Source of the DNA: Mycolicibacterium lacusdiani
GTDB taxonomy: Bacteria; Actinomycetota; Actinomycetes; Mycobacteriales; Mycobacteriaceae
NCBI RefSeq assembly: GCF_021916785.1
Contig: NZ_JAKCFC010000009.1
Coordinates: 176,913 to 240,912 of the forward strand
DNA: 64,000 nt
Reading direction: 5' to 3'
Numbering within the stretch: position 1 is the stretch's first letter; each line of letters opens with the position of its first letter. The notes beneath the pieces were generated by a model. That model searched no databases. It was given only the letters and a program-made list of their open reading frames with translations, and was not told the origin of the DNA. Of the stretch, positions 16,745 through 25,190 are shown piece by piece. A program made the translations under genes and the position numbers.

Positions 16745-17584
16745 ATGCCCATCGCCCGTACCGCCGACCTCGTCGCCGCAGCGCAGCGGGCAGGCACCGG
16801 TGTCGCTGCGTTCAACGTGATCACCCTCGAGCACGCCGAGGCGATCGTGGACGGTGCCGCACTTGCCGGCCGGCCGGTGATCCTGCAGATCAGTGAGAAC
16901 GCCGTGAAGTTCCACCGCGGCCAGTTGCGCCCGATAGTCGCCGCCGCCGCCGCGGTGGCAGCGGAGGCCCCGATTCCGGCGTCGATACACCTCGACCACG
17001 TCGAGGACGTGCGGCTGCTGCACGCCAGTGCCGACACGGCCGTCAGCTCGGTGATGTTCGATGCCGCCGCAATGGAGTACGACGCCAACGTCGAGGCCAC
17101 CCGGTCCGCGGCCGACTGGGCCCACGCACGTGGGTTGTTCCTCGAGGCCGAACTCGGCGAGGTCGGCGGCAAGGACGGCGCGCATGCCCCCGGCGTGCGC
17201 ACCGACCCGGCCGAAGCGGCTGCCTTCGTTCAGGCCACCGGCGTCGACGCCCTCGCCGTGGCCGTCGGCAGCTCGCATGCGATGTCGACTCGGGTGGCGC
17301 GACTCGACTTCGACCTGATCGCACGGCTGCGCTCGGCAGTGCCGGTACCCCTGGTGCTACACGGCTCGTCCGGCGTCGCCGACGACGATCTCTGCACGGC
17401 GGTGAGCGCGGGACTCGTGAAGATCAACGTCGGCACGTTGCTCAACGTCCGGTTCACCCAACGGGTTCGGGACTACCTGAGCGCCGACGACGCCGTCACC
17501 GACCCCCGGAAGTACCTGGCCCCGGCGCGTACCGCGATCGCCGATGCCGTCGCCGAACTACTCACCGTCGTCACTGGGGAGTAA
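16745..17584 (+). CDS. Class II (zinc) ketose-bisphosphate aldolase, Fba/GatY-like
   Basis: 279 aa; ATG at 16745 after GGGGAGGGA. Zinc-site motif IHLDHVED (about residues 80-87), SSVMFDAAAMEYDANV (about 102-117), the ELGEVGGKDG loop, the second histidine in VGSSHA (about 180), LHGSSGV with the third histidine (about 212) and VKINVGT in the phosphate-binding strand. Cleaves fructose- or tagatose-1,6-bisphosphate-like substrates to DHAP and an aldehyde phosphate. It is probably not the housekeeping Fba, because it sits with two sugar kinases and a DeoR gene. 10 bp ahead of the small membrane protein gene. Confidence 0.9.
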   Translation: MPIARTADLVAAAQRAGTGVAAFNVITLEHAEAIVDGAALAGRPVILQISENAVKFHRGQLRPIVAAAAAVAAEAPIPASIHLDHVEDVRLLHASADTAVSSVMFDAAAMEYDANVEATRSAADWAHARGLFLEAELGEVGGKDGAHAPGVRTDPAEAAAFVQATGVDALAVAVGSSHAMSTRVARLDFDLIARLRSAVPVPLVLHGSSGVADDDLCTAVSAGLVKINVGTLLNVRFTQRVRDYLSADDAVTDPRKYLAPARTAIADAVAELLTVVTGE

Positions 17585-17593
17585 GCAGGACCC

Positions 17594-17890
17594 ATGAACC
17601 TTCACGAAATGCCCGGACGCATCGAACGCGACCGCACCGCCACGACGTCCATCGTGTTCGGCGAGCACTACGAGATGGCCGACGGGTCGATCGCGATCCC
17701 GGTGACCAAGCCGGTCGGCGTATTCGTCGTCAAGGACGGCAAGCCGGTGTGGGAACCGGCCGTCGATGCCACCCGCGTCGCGATGCTGGGAATACTCGTC
17801 GGCCTCGTGTCGGCGACGTTGGCCGGGATCGCGATGGTGCGCCGCCCGCCGTGGCCGCAACTGCATGGCGACGTGTCGAAACGGGGCTAG
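17594..17890 (+). CDS. Small membrane protein resembling the C-terminal part of GerW/YtfJ-type proteins
   Basis: 98 aa; ATG preceded by AGCAGGA. The order IVFGEHYEMADGSIAIPVTK then VGVFVVKDGKPVWEPAVDAT recalls the ends of actinobacterial GerW-like proteins, but the central domain is missing. One transmembrane helix (about 61-82, RVAMLGILVGLVSATLAGIA) precedes a basic tail. It follows the aldolase gene by 10 bp and is likely cotranscribed. The last 4 bp overlap the convergent dehalogenase gene. Family assignment is tentative; function unknown. Confidence 0.6.
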   Translation: MNLHEMPGRIERDRTATTSIVFGEHYEMADGSIAIPVTKPVGVFVVKDGKPVWEPAVDATRVAMLGILVGLVSATLAGIAMVRRPPWPQLHGDVSKRG

Positions 17891-18798
17891 CGGGGCGTCG
17901 ACCGCACGAATTCGACGACGGCGGAAGCGAGTTCACGCCCCTTGTCCTCCTGCAGGAAGTGGCCGCCGCCCGCGATCGTCAGCTCCGGCTGATCCTTCGC
18001 CCCTGGGATGAGCTTGCGCAGGACGGCGTCGGCGCCTGCGGTGATCGGATCAGAATCCGAGAAGGCGCACAGGAACGGTCGGTCGAAGCGGCTCAGCACC
18101 TCCCACGCCGCCCGGTTCGCCGGAGCGGCCGGGTCGTCGGGGCTCGTCGGCACCAGCAGCGGGAACTGTCGGGCGCCTGCCTTGTACGTGTCGTCCGGGA
18201 ACGGCGCGTCGTACGCGGCGATGACGTCGGCGGGCAGCGATGACACGCATCCGCCATCGACGATGTGGCCCACGGGGAACTCCGGGGTCTCCTGGCTGAA
18301 CCGCTGCCAGGCCAGGAATGCCTCCCCAGGATGGTGGTCGCCGGTCGGGAGCATCGTGTTCGCGGCGACGACCCGCGCGAAGCGCTCGGGGTGCTCGCCG
18401 ACGAGTCGGAGCCCGATCAGGCCCCCCCAGTCCTGGCACACCAGGGTCACGTCGGTGAGGCCGATCGTCTCGATGGCCGACCACGTCCAGTCGACGTGCG
18501 CGGCGTACGTGTAGTCCTCCCGCCGGGTTGGCTTGTCGCTGCGGCCGAAACCCACCAGGTCTATTGCGACGGCCCGCAGGCCGGCCTCGACGAGCACGGG
18601 GATCATCCAGCGGTACAGATAGCTCCACGACGGCTCACCGTGCAGCAGCAACACCACCTCACCGTCGCGGGGCCCTTCGTCGAGGTAATGCATGCGCAGC
18701 ACGTCGCCGTCCCCCGACCCGACCTCGAGGTAGTGCGGCGAGAAGGGAAAATCGGACAGCCCGGCGAATCGTTCGTCGGGTGTGCGCACTACGTCCAC
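17887..18798 (-). CDS. dhmA: Haloalkane dehalogenase (DhmA-like alpha/beta hydrolase)
   Basis: 303 aa from GTG 18798, preceded by GAGGGAG. The N-terminus (VRTPDERFAGLSDFPFSPHY) matches the HLD-I group, including mycobacterial DhmA. Oxyanion and halide-binding motif HGEPSW (residues 53-58), nucleophile Asp123 in VCQDWGG with its adjacent Trp, and the catalytic His in GGGHFLQED near the C-terminus. Releases halide from short haloalkanes via an ester intermediate. The natural role in mycobacteria is unclear. An upstream extension to 18852 lacks family resemblance and was not used. Confidence 0.86.
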   Translation of the reverse strand: MDVVRTPDERFAGLSDFPFSPHYLEVGSGDGDVLRMHYLDEGPRDGEVVLLLHGEPSWSYLYRWMIPVLVEAGLRAVAIDLVGFGRSDKPTRREDYTYAAHVDWTWSAIETIGLTDVTLVCQDWGGLIGLRLVGEHPERFARVVAANTMLPTGDHHPGEAFLAWQRFSQETPEFPVGHIVDGGCVSSLPADVIAAYDAPFPDDTYKAGARQFPLLVPTSPDDPAAPANRAAWEVLSRFDRPFLCAFSDSDPITAGADAVLRKLIPGAKDQPELTIAGGGHFLQEDKGRELASAVVEFVRSTPR

Positions 18799-18882
18799 GT
18801 TGGGCTCCCTCGCGTCGATGAGATGCCTCGAGTCTGCCGGAGCACGGCCCACTTCGGTGGCATCACCGGGGAAGTAGCGGCA

Positions 18883-20103
18883 TCAGAGCACGGCGCGCAA
18901 CGCCGTCACCAGGTCGCCCCGTTCGCCCACGACGACGTCCGACAGTCCCAGCCACGACGCCATCGACCGCAACTCGACGGCCAAGGCGGTCGCAACCCGA
19001 ACCGGGTCGCGACCCGGCTCGGTGAACGCGCCGACGACGTGCAGCGCCGTCGATCCGTCGGGGCGGTTGCGCTCGGCCTTGAGGTCGACGCGACCCACCA
19101 GATGCCCGTCCAGCAGGAATGGCCATACGTAGTAGCCGAACTGGCGCTTCGCCGCCGGGGTGTAGATCTCGATGCGGTAGTGAAAGCCGAACAGCCGCTC
19201 GACGCGCGGCCGGAAGAAGATCAGCGGGTCGAACGGGCACAGCAGCGCGGTGCCGCGGTCGCGCCTCGCGACGGTCTGCCCGGCGCGCAAATACGCCGGA
19301 ACGTCCCAGCCCTGCACGTCAACCGGCTCGAGTTCGCCCTCGGCGACCAGTGCCGCGACCGCGGGCTTGCTCTGCTTCGGGTTCAACCGGAAGTAGTCGC
19401 GCAGATCGGTCTCGGTCGCCACGCCCAGTGACGTCGCCGCGCGCAGCACGAGTTCGCGGACGGCCTCCTCGTCGTCGACCTCGCGGGCGAGCACCTCGGG
19501 TGGAAGCACTCGTTCGGTCAGGTCGTAGTGACGAGCGAAGCCGACGCGCGTGGCGGTGGTCAGCACACCCGCCGACCAGAGCGCCTCGGCCAACCACTTC
19601 GTCTCGCTGCGGTCCCACCACGGACCCTTGCGGCCGCGCGGCTCCGACTCCAGGTGCGCCTCGATCTGGCCCGCCGTCGACGGCCCGAGTTCGGTCACCG
19701 CAGCGACGACGTCCTCGGCGAGCTTGGCGTTGTTGCGGACGATCTCCCTCCCCCACCGGCCGTGCTCGTACTCGCGCATCCGGAATCGCATCAGCGGCCA
19801 GTCGTCGACCGCCATCAGCGCCGCCTCGTGCGCCCAGTACTCGACCAGCAACCGAGGTGACCGGGCGCCGTGGCTCCACGCCGACCGGTCCAGCACGTCG
19901 CGGTCGTAGGGCCCCAGCCTGCTGAACACCGGCGCGTAGTGCGCGCGCACCGCGACCGACACCGAGTCGAGTTGCAGCACCTGGATGCGCGAGACGAGCC
20001 GGCGCAGGTGGGCGCGGGTGACCGGGCCGCTGGGCTTGGGCTCGGCGAAGCCCTGGGCGGCGATCGCGGTGCGGCGGGCAGCGTCAGCCGTCAGTCGCGT
20101 CAT
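18883..20103 (-). CDS. YcaQ/AlkX-type winged-helix DNA glycosylase family protein
   Basis: 406 aa; ATG overlaps the dfrA stop (ATGA). The HTH_42/YcaQ family is indicated by the N-terminal helix with VLQLDSVSV (Q-x-D at 44-46, the place of the catalytic Q-x-Q/D motif), HYAPVFSRLGPYD, EYWAHEA and the late LCPFDPLIFFRPRVERLFGFHYRIEIY signature split over about 315-345. Characterised relatives remove bulky or crosslinked alkylated bases. Coupling to dfrA-thyA places it in a nucleotide-metabolism operon. Activity here is by family only. Confidence 0.8.
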   Translation of the reverse strand: MTRLTADAARRTAIAAQGFAEPKPSGPVTRAHLRRLVSRIQVLQLDSVSVAVRAHYAPVFSRLGPYDRDVLDRSAWSHGARSPRLLVEYWAHEAALMAVDDWPLMRFRMREYEHGRWGREIVRNNAKLAEDVVAAVTELGPSTAGQIEAHLESEPRGRKGPWWDRSETKWLAEALWSAGVLTTATRVGFARHYDLTERVLPPEVLAREVDDEEAVRELVLRAATSLGVATETDLRDYFRLNPKQSKPAVAALVAEGELEPVDVQGWDVPAYLRAGQTVARRDRGTALLCPFDPLIFFRPRVERLFGFHYRIEIYTPAAKRQFGYYVWPFLLDGHLVGRVDLKAERNRPDGSTALHVVGAFTEPGRDPVRVATALAVELRSMASWLGLSDVVVGERGDLVTALRAVL

Positions 20104-20606
20104 GCCCGCAGGTAGGTCGAGAACCGGTACCGCAGGCCAGATGCGCTGGTCAGCCACTCGCCGTCGGTTCGGGTCCACTGCGCGTCGAGTACCGGCGCGA
20201 CCGCGTCGTCGTCCTCGCGGGGCAGATCGACGTCCACTTCGGTCACCTCGCACCGCGTGGCCAGCGGCAGGGTCAGCGCGTAGATCTGCGCGCCGCCGAT
20301 GACCCAGGTCTCCTCGTCCTCCACGTGCCCCACGTGCCCCACGTCGAGTGCATCCTCGAGATCGCCCACTACCGTCGCGCCGTCAGCCACGTAGTCAGAC
20401 TGCCTCGTGACTACGACATTCCTGCGACCCGGCAGCGGCCGCACCTTCGCGGGCAGCGATTCCCAGGTCAGCCGGCCCATGACTACGGCGTGCCCCATGG
20501 TCACGTCCTTGAAGCGGGCCTGGTCCTCGGGGAGCCGCCACGGGATCCCGTTGTCGCGACCGATCACTCCCGACGTCGACTGGGCCCAGATCAGACCGAC
20601 CGTCAT
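20100..20606 (-). CDS. dfrA: Dihydrofolate reductase
   Basis: 168 aa. Very close to mycobacterial DHFR: VGLIWAQSTSGVIGRDNGIP, WRLPEDQARF with the catalytic acidic residue, VVMGRLTWESLP, LPGRRNVVVTR and ETWVIGGAQIYALTLP. Reduces dihydrofolate to tetrahydrofolate with NADPH; target of trimethoprim-type inhibitors. About 9 residues longer than M. tuberculosis DfrA because of an insertion (VGHVGHVED region, about residues 89-98) before the conserved ETWVIGG strand, encoded by a 9-bp tandem repeat. ATG 20606 overlaps the thyA stop; operon thyA-dfrA-ycaQ-like. Confidence 0.95.
   Translation of the reverse strand: MTVGLIWAQSTSGVIGRDNGIPWRLPEDQARFKDVTMGHAVVMGRLTWESLPAKVRPLPGRRNVVVTRQSDYVADGATVVGDLEDALDVGHVGHVEDEETWVIGGAQIYALTLPLATRCEVTEVDVDLPREDDDAVAPVLDAQWTRTDGEWLTSASGLRYRFSTYLRA
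20313..20342 (+). repeat. 9-bp tandem repeat inside dfrA
   Basis: About 2.5 copies of CCACGTGCC; in frame this encodes Val-Gly-His repeats in a surface loop of DHFR. Confidence 0.6.
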
Positions 20607-21415
20607 ACGGCTACTGGCGCCTTGATCCCTGGATGCGGGTCGTAGTTCACGATGGCGATGTCCTCGTAGGCGTAGTCGAAGATCGAATCCCTCGGCGCGA
20701 GAACGAGTTCCGGGTACGTCCGGGGGTCGCGGCTCAGCTGGAGCGTGACCTGATCGACGTGGTTGTCGTAGACGTGGCAGTCGCCGCCGGTCCAGACGAA
20801 CTCGCCCACCTCGAGGCCCGCCTGCGCGGCCATCATGTGGGTCAGCAGTGCATAGCTCGCGATGTTGAAGGGCACGCCGAGGAACAGGTCGGCGCTGCGC
20901 TGATACAGCTGGCAGGACAGCTTGCCGTCGGCGACGTAGAACTGGAAGAACGCGTGACACGGCGGCAGAGCCATCTGCGGGATCTCGCCGACGTTCCATG
21001 CCGAGACGATGTTGCGGCGGCTGTCGGGGTCACGCTTCAACAGCGCCAGCGACGCGCTGATCTGATCGATGTGCTCCCCGGACGGCGTGGGCCAGGACCG
21101 CCATTGCACGCCGTATACCGGCCCGAGATCGCCTGTCTCGTCGGCCCATTCGTCCCAGATCGTCACACCGTGCTCGTGCAGCCAGGAGATGTTCGAGTCG
21201 CCGCGCAAGAACCACAGCAGTTCGTAGACCACCGACTTGAGGTGCACCTTCTTGGTGGTGATCAGCGGGAAGCCGGCCGCCAGGTCGTAGCGGAGCTGAT
21301 GACCGAAGAGGCTCCGTGTTCCCGTCCCGGTGCGGTCGGCCTTGGCGACCCCGGTCTCGAGGACCAATCGCAGGAGATCCTCGTACGGGGTGGGAATCGG
21401 CGCTGCGGTCGGCAC
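20603..21415 (-). CDS. thyA: Thymidylate synthase
   Basis: 270 aa. Catalytic Cys153 in MALPPCHAFFQFYV, ADRTGTGTRSLFG (arginine that binds phosphate) at 26-38, LITTKKVHLKSVVYELLWFL, QRSADLFLGVPFNIASYALL and the conserved GDCHVYDNH dUMP-binding region. Methylates dUMP using methylene-tetrahydrofolate and feeds dihydrofolate to the coupled DfrA. GTG start; TAAGCT ends 6 nt upstream on the minus strand, so the transcript is probably leaderless. thyX is not present near dapA in this window. Confidence 0.96.
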   Translation of the reverse strand: MPTAAPIPTPYEDLLRLVLETGVAKADRTGTGTRSLFGHQLRYDLAAGFPLITTKKVHLKSVVYELLWFLRGDSNISWLHEHGVTIWDEWADETGDLGPVYGVQWRSWPTPSGEHIDQISASLALLKRDPDSRRNIVSAWNVGEIPQMALPPCHAFFQFYVADGKLSCQLYQRSADLFLGVPFNIASYALLTHMMAAQAGLEVGEFVWTGGDCHVYDNHVDQVTLQLSRDPRTYPELVLAPRDSIFDYAYEDIAIVNYDPHPGIKAPVAV

Positions 21416-21485
21416 TCGGTCAGCTTACTTCCACTGGCAGGAGTAGAACGTAAGGGCGAGCGAAGCGACGGGAGAACACTGAAGC

Positions 21486-22232
21486 ATGCCGACGATCAAC
21501 GACGTCATCACCACCTCCGACGGAACCTGCCAGGTCACGCTGAGCACGCCCGACGGCAGCGCATCCAGCGGTCCGTGGCCCGGCGTGGTCATGTATCCCG
21601 ACGCCGGTGGCGTCCGGCAGACCTTCGTCGACATGGCCGAACGCCTCGCCGCGCTCGGGTACGCCGTCCTGGTGCCCGACGTGTACTACCGCGACGAGGG
21701 CTGGGAGCCGTTCGACATGGCGACGGTGTTCAGCGACCAGGGTGAGCGCCAACGCCTCTTCGGGATGATCGCCAAGGTCACTCCCGAGATCATGGCGCGC
21801 GACGCGGCGGCGTTCTTCGACTACCTGCAGTCCCGGCCGGAAGCGCGTGGCTCGACGTTCGGCACCACCGGGTACTGCATGGGCGGACGCACCTCCCTGA
21901 TCGTCGCGGGCCGGCTGCCCGAGCGGGTGGCGGCGGCGATGTCGTTCCACGGCGGCGGCCTCGCCTCCGACGACGCCGACAGCCCGCACCTGCTGGCCGA
22001 CGCCATCCGCGCGACGGTCTACGTGGGCGGCGCGACGGACGACGGGTCCTTCACCCCCGAGCAGGCCAAGACCCTCGACGAGGCCTTGACCGCGGCGGGC
22101 GTCGAGCACGAGATCGAGACCTATGACGCCGCACACGGTTTCGCGGTGCCGGACAACGGCCCCTACGACGAGGCGGCGGCCGAGCGGCACTGGCAGGCGA
22201 TGGAGCGGGTCTTCGGCGCAAACCTGCGCTAG
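21486..22232 (+). CDS. Dienelactone hydrolase family protein
   Basis: 248 aa; ATG after GGGAGAACACTGAAGC. DLH-type alpha/beta hydrolase: nucleophile Cys in TGYCMGGRTS (about residue 137), Asp in the VYVGGATDDG strand and catalytic His in AAHGFAVPD (about 219). Classical members hydrolyse dienelactone in chloroaromatic degradation; many actinobacterial ones are esterases of unknown role. Divergent from thyA, as for Rv2765 and thyA in M. tuberculosis. Confidence 0.88.
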   Translation: MPTINDVITTSDGTCQVTLSTPDGSASSGPWPGVVMYPDAGGVRQTFVDMAERLAALGYAVLVPDVYYRDEGWEPFDMATVFSDQGERQRLFGMIAKVTPEIMARDAAAFFDYLQSRPEARGSTFGTTGYCMGGRTSLIVAGRLPERVAAAMSFHGGGLASDDADSPHLLADAIRATVYVGGATDDGSFTPEQAKTLDEALTAAGVEHEIETYDAAHGFAVPDNGPYDEAAAERHWQAMERVFGANLR

Positions 22233-22235
22233 CGG

Positions 22236-22643
22236 TCAGTCCAGGACGGCCGTCGCCTCGATCTCCACCAGCAGATCCGGTTCGGCGAGCGCGGCGACCC
22301 CGATCCCGGTCAACGGCGGCGCGTGGTCGACGCCGAGAGCCGTCATGGCCCGCTCCCTACCCTCCACGAACGGACCCATCTTCTCGGGCGTCCAGTCGAC
22401 GAGGTACACCGTCAGCTTCGCCACGTTCTCGAACGACGCACCTACGCCGGCGAGCGCGCTCGCCACGTTGAGGTAGCACTGCTCGACCTGGGCGGTCAGG
22501 TCGTCGCCGCCGACCAACGCCCCGTCGTTGCCCGAGGCCACCTGTCCCGCGATGAAGATCAGCTTCGACCCGCTCGCGACCGCCACGTGGTGGTACAGCT
22601 CGTTCGCCGGCATTCCGTCGGGATTCACCAGGTTGATCGGCAT
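22236..22643 (-). CDS. RidA family protein
   Basis: 135 aa; RidA fold with LIFIAGQVASGNDG near the N-terminus, VAKLTVYLVDW in the middle and PPLTGIGVAALAEPDLLVEIEATAV at the C-terminus, the usual position of the active-site Arg/Glu. The conserved RidA arginine is not where IPTRXXV would place it, so classic imine hydrolase activity is uncertain. Single gene, convergent with the dienelactone hydrolase (3-bp gap). Confidence 0.82.
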   Translation of the reverse strand: MPINLVNPDGMPANELYHHVAVASGSKLIFIAGQVASGNDGALVGGDDLTAQVEQCYLNVASALAGVGASFENVAKLTVYLVDWTPEKMGPFVEGRERAMTALGVDHAPPLTGIGVAALAEPDLLVEIEATAVLD

Positions 22644-22719
22644 GTGTCATCAATAGCGCGGCGGAGCGCCGGTGGCAACGTTTTGCCCAGGCGTGGCCCG
22701 GTAGGCGACGATTGGCGGC

Positions 22720-23634
22720 GTGTACGACCAAGCCTTCTCCGAATCCGACCCCAGCGCCCCAGGGTTTCGCATCGACCCGGTGCTGGCCCGCAGTTGGCTC
22801 CTGGTCAACGGTGCGCAGTTCGACCGCTTCGCTCCGGCCGCGCATTCGCGCGCGGACATCGTCGTCCTCGACATCGAGGACGCGGTGGCGCCGAAGGACA
22901 AGGCGGCCGCCCGGGACAACGTGACCCGGTGGCTGGCCGACGGCAACTCGGACTGGGTGCGGATCAACGGCTTCGGCACGCCCTGGTGGGCCGACGACCT
23001 CGCGATGCTCGACGGCACGTCGATCGGTGGCGTCATGCTGGCGATGGTGGAGTCGGTCGACCACGTCAGCGAGACCGCGAAGCGGCTACCCGACGTACCC
23101 ATCGTGGCACTGGTCGAGACGGCGCGCGGACTCGAGCGCATCACCGAGATCGCCTCGGCGAAAGGCACTTTCCGCCTGGCGTTCGGCATCGGCGACTTCC
23201 GCCGCGACACCGGCTTCGGCGACAATCCCGCGACGCTGGCCTACGCCCGATCGCGGTTCACGATCGCCGCAAAGGCCGCTCACCTGCCGAGCGCCATCGA
23301 CGGGCCGACCGTGGGCTCCAGTGCGCTGAAGTTGAGCGAGGCGACCGCGGTGTCGGCGGAGTTCGGCATGACGGGAAAGATCTGCCTCACGCCGGACCAG
23401 TGCCCCACCGTGAACGAGGGCCTGTCGCCGTCGCAGGAGGAGATCAGCTGGGCGAAGGAGTTCTTCGCGGAATTCCAGCGCGACGGCGGCGAGATCCGCA
23501 ACGGGTCCGACCTACCCCGGATCGCCCGCGCCAACAAGATCCTCGATCTGGCCAAGGCCTACGGAATCCACGAGTCGGAGTTCAGCGACGACCCGGATCA
23601 CGCGCCTGCACCGTCGGACACCTACCACTACTGA
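22720..23634 (+). CDS. HpcH/HpaI aldolase / CitE-like lyase
   Basis: 304 aa from a GTG at 22720. CitE/HpcH TIM barrel: RSWLLVNGAQFDRF near the start, the metal-site VVLDIEDAVAPKDK (about 48-61), WVRINGFGTPWW, ALVETARGLERI (Glu ligand, about 132), FGIGDFRRDTGF (about 149) and GKICLTPDQ late, equivalent to the GK-hIHP motif of CitE. Likely a CoA-thioester lyase or aldolase of an oxo-acid. Single gene without pathway neighbours, so the substrate is unknown. Confidence 0.84.
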   Translation: MYDQAFSESDPSAPGFRIDPVLARSWLLVNGAQFDRFAPAAHSRADIVVLDIEDAVAPKDKAAARDNVTRWLADGNSDWVRINGFGTPWWADDLAMLDGTSIGGVMLAMVESVDHVSETAKRLPDVPIVALVETARGLERITEIASAKGTFRLAFGIGDFRRDTGFGDNPATLAYARSRFTIAAKAAHLPSAIDGPTVGSSALKLSEATAVSAEFGMTGKICLTPDQCPTVNEGLSPSQEEISWAKEFFAEFQRDGGEIRNGSDLPRIARANKILDLAKAYGIHESEFSDDPDHAPAPSDTYHY

Positions 23635-23640
23635 CGGCTG

Positions 23641-24096
23641 CTACTGAGCGTCGCGGCGGTGCGTCAACGACGTGAACGCGCGGGCGATCCCGCGCAGTGC
23701 GTAGAGGCCGGCTGCCACCGACACGATGATCATGACGATGAACATCAGCAGCCAGTTCGCGCGGCTGTGCGGCACGTTCCACCAGACGATGGTGAAGAGG
23801 ATGCCGCAGAGGAACACGACGATGTCACGCCAGTTGCCCTGGTAGGACGCAGCGACCTCGCGCAGGGTCCGGTTCCGGTCGACGCCGGTGATGATGTCGT
23901 CCACGCGCAGGTCGATCACGCGCTGCAGTTCGGCGCGGCGCTCGACCTGCTCGGCGGGCAACCGTTCCAGCAGGTCCATGTCCTGCTTGATCGTTCCCCG
24001 GATGTCGGGCGCACGCAGGTTGCCCGCCACGATGCCGAGCAGGGCGCCGCCTGCGATGGGAGCGCCGGCCATGGCGAGTTCGGCGAATCCGGGCAT
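23641..24096 (-). CDS. Hypothetical membrane protein (three predicted TM segments)
   Basis: 151 aa. A short hydrophobic N-terminal segment (about 8-26, AMAGAPIAGGALLGIVAG), an amphipathic Arg/Glu-rich cytoplasmic stretch (about 30-85) with LRVDDIITGVDRNRTLREVA, then two strong transmembrane helices (about 92-108 and 116-134). No known domain recognised. The MPGFAEL start is preceded by GAAGGAGACCC, a good ribosome binding site. Convergent with the CitE-like gene (6-bp gap). Confidence 0.72.
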   Translation of the reverse strand: MPGFAELAMAGAPIAGGALLGIVAGNLRAPDIRGTIKQDMDLLERLPAEQVERRAELQRVIDLRVDDIITGVDRNRTLREVAASYQGNWRDIVVFLCGILFTIVWWNVPHSRANWLLMFIVMIIVSVAAGLYALRGIARAFTSLTHRRDAQ

Positions 24097-24148
24097 GGGT
24101 CTCCTTCGTCAGACAGCGAGGAAGACGCTATCCGACCAGGGTCGCGCG

Positions 24149-25105
24149 TCACGCGTCATCGGGGCTCGTCACCCGCTCGAGTTCGGGCAATGTCCACGTC
24201 CCATCGAAGAATTCCGCGCGTGGGCGGTAGAGCCGCACCAGGTAGTTCCAACCCGGTGGCGTGATGATCGAGTTTGGCTGCCCGCCTACTTCGGTGAAGC
24301 GCACCGTGATGGAGCCGTCCTCGTCGGGGATGCCGGTGACACTGTTGACCGAGTAGAGCTGCCGAGGGTTCGGCTCGAAGAATCCTTCGGCGTTGTATAC
24401 CGACACCGACCAAAAGGCATCCACCGGAACGTCTTCGAACACGAGCCGGTACTCGCCCGGCGGTAGGCCAGGGTCACATCCGACGTAGGCGGCTTCCGAC
24501 GTCGGCAACCCTCCCCACCCGGCCGCGGTACCGATCAGATGGCGGACGGGATCGACCTCGTCCCGCGTGCCGAAGGTCTTGTCGAAGTTCGTCAAGCCAC
24601 GGGCCAGGGTGAGCAACGCGGTGCGCGTCTCGTCGAGGCTCGTCGAGTCGTAGTCGGGTGGGGTGAACGTCTCCGACGACGTCGATTCGAGCGTGGTCGT
24701 GTCCTGAAGTGCGACGACCGCGGCGATGTCGTCGGAATCCGATGGGTCGACCAGCGTTCGAACGGCGACCAGAACGTACCGGGACCCACAGCGTTCACGG
24801 CTCAGCTCGTGGCGACCCGGCGCGTGCAGGACGACGTTGATGAAGTGATCTTCGTTGACCACCATCACCGACATGTAGCGGCCATTGGCCTCGGGCATCG
24901 TGAGCCATGCCGGCTCGGCCAGGTCGACGATCGCAAAGCTGTAGAGCGTGTCCCGGTTCAGGCGAATGACGGTCTGCTGGTCGATCTGGGCCGGTGCACG
25001 GTTGTGCCGGAAGAGACCGATTCCACCGGCATCGCGTTGGATGTCGTGAAACATCCGATGGGTCTCCGCGCGAACGAAGTTCTCGACATTGACCTGGATC
25101 GTCAT
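24149..25105 (-). CDS. DUF1254/DUF1214 domain protein
   Basis: 318 aa without signal peptide. N-terminal DUF1254 features (NRDTLYSFAIVDLAEPAWLT and GRYMSVMVVNEDHF) and a C-terminal DUF1214 module (YRLVFEDVPVDAFWSVSVYN, GFFEPNPRQLYSVNS, GSITVRF and GWNYLVRLYRP). The family is widespread in actinobacteria and proteobacteria; biochemical function unknown. Start codon preceded by CAGGGAGACGTTC. Single transcription unit. Confidence 0.82.
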   Translation of the reverse strand: MTIQVNVENFVRAETHRMFHDIQRDAGGIGLFRHNRAPAQIDQQTVIRLNRDTLYSFAIVDLAEPAWLTMPEANGRYMSVMVVNEDHFINVVLHAPGRHELSRERCGSRYVLVAVRTLVDPSDSDDIAAVVALQDTTTLESTSSETFTPPDYDSTSLDETRTALLTLARGLTNFDKTFGTRDEVDPVRHLIGTAAGWGGLPTSEAAYVGCDPGLPPGEYRLVFEDVPVDAFWSVSVYNAEGFFEPNPRQLYSVNSVTGIPDEDGSITVRFTEVGGQPNSIITPPGWNYLVRLYRPRAEFFDGTWTLPELERVTSPDDA

Positions 25106-25190
25106 GAACGTCTCCCTGGATCGCGCGGCTACGGCCGGATCGAACAGACACTAGCCAGCCCGTGATGCCAAGTCCATCAGCGCAGCGACG

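Noticed and set aside
20633..21745. 370-codon + strand frame opposite thyA
   Set aside because: Antisense shadow; runs from dfrA/thyA into the dienelactone hydrolase gene in the wrong frame.
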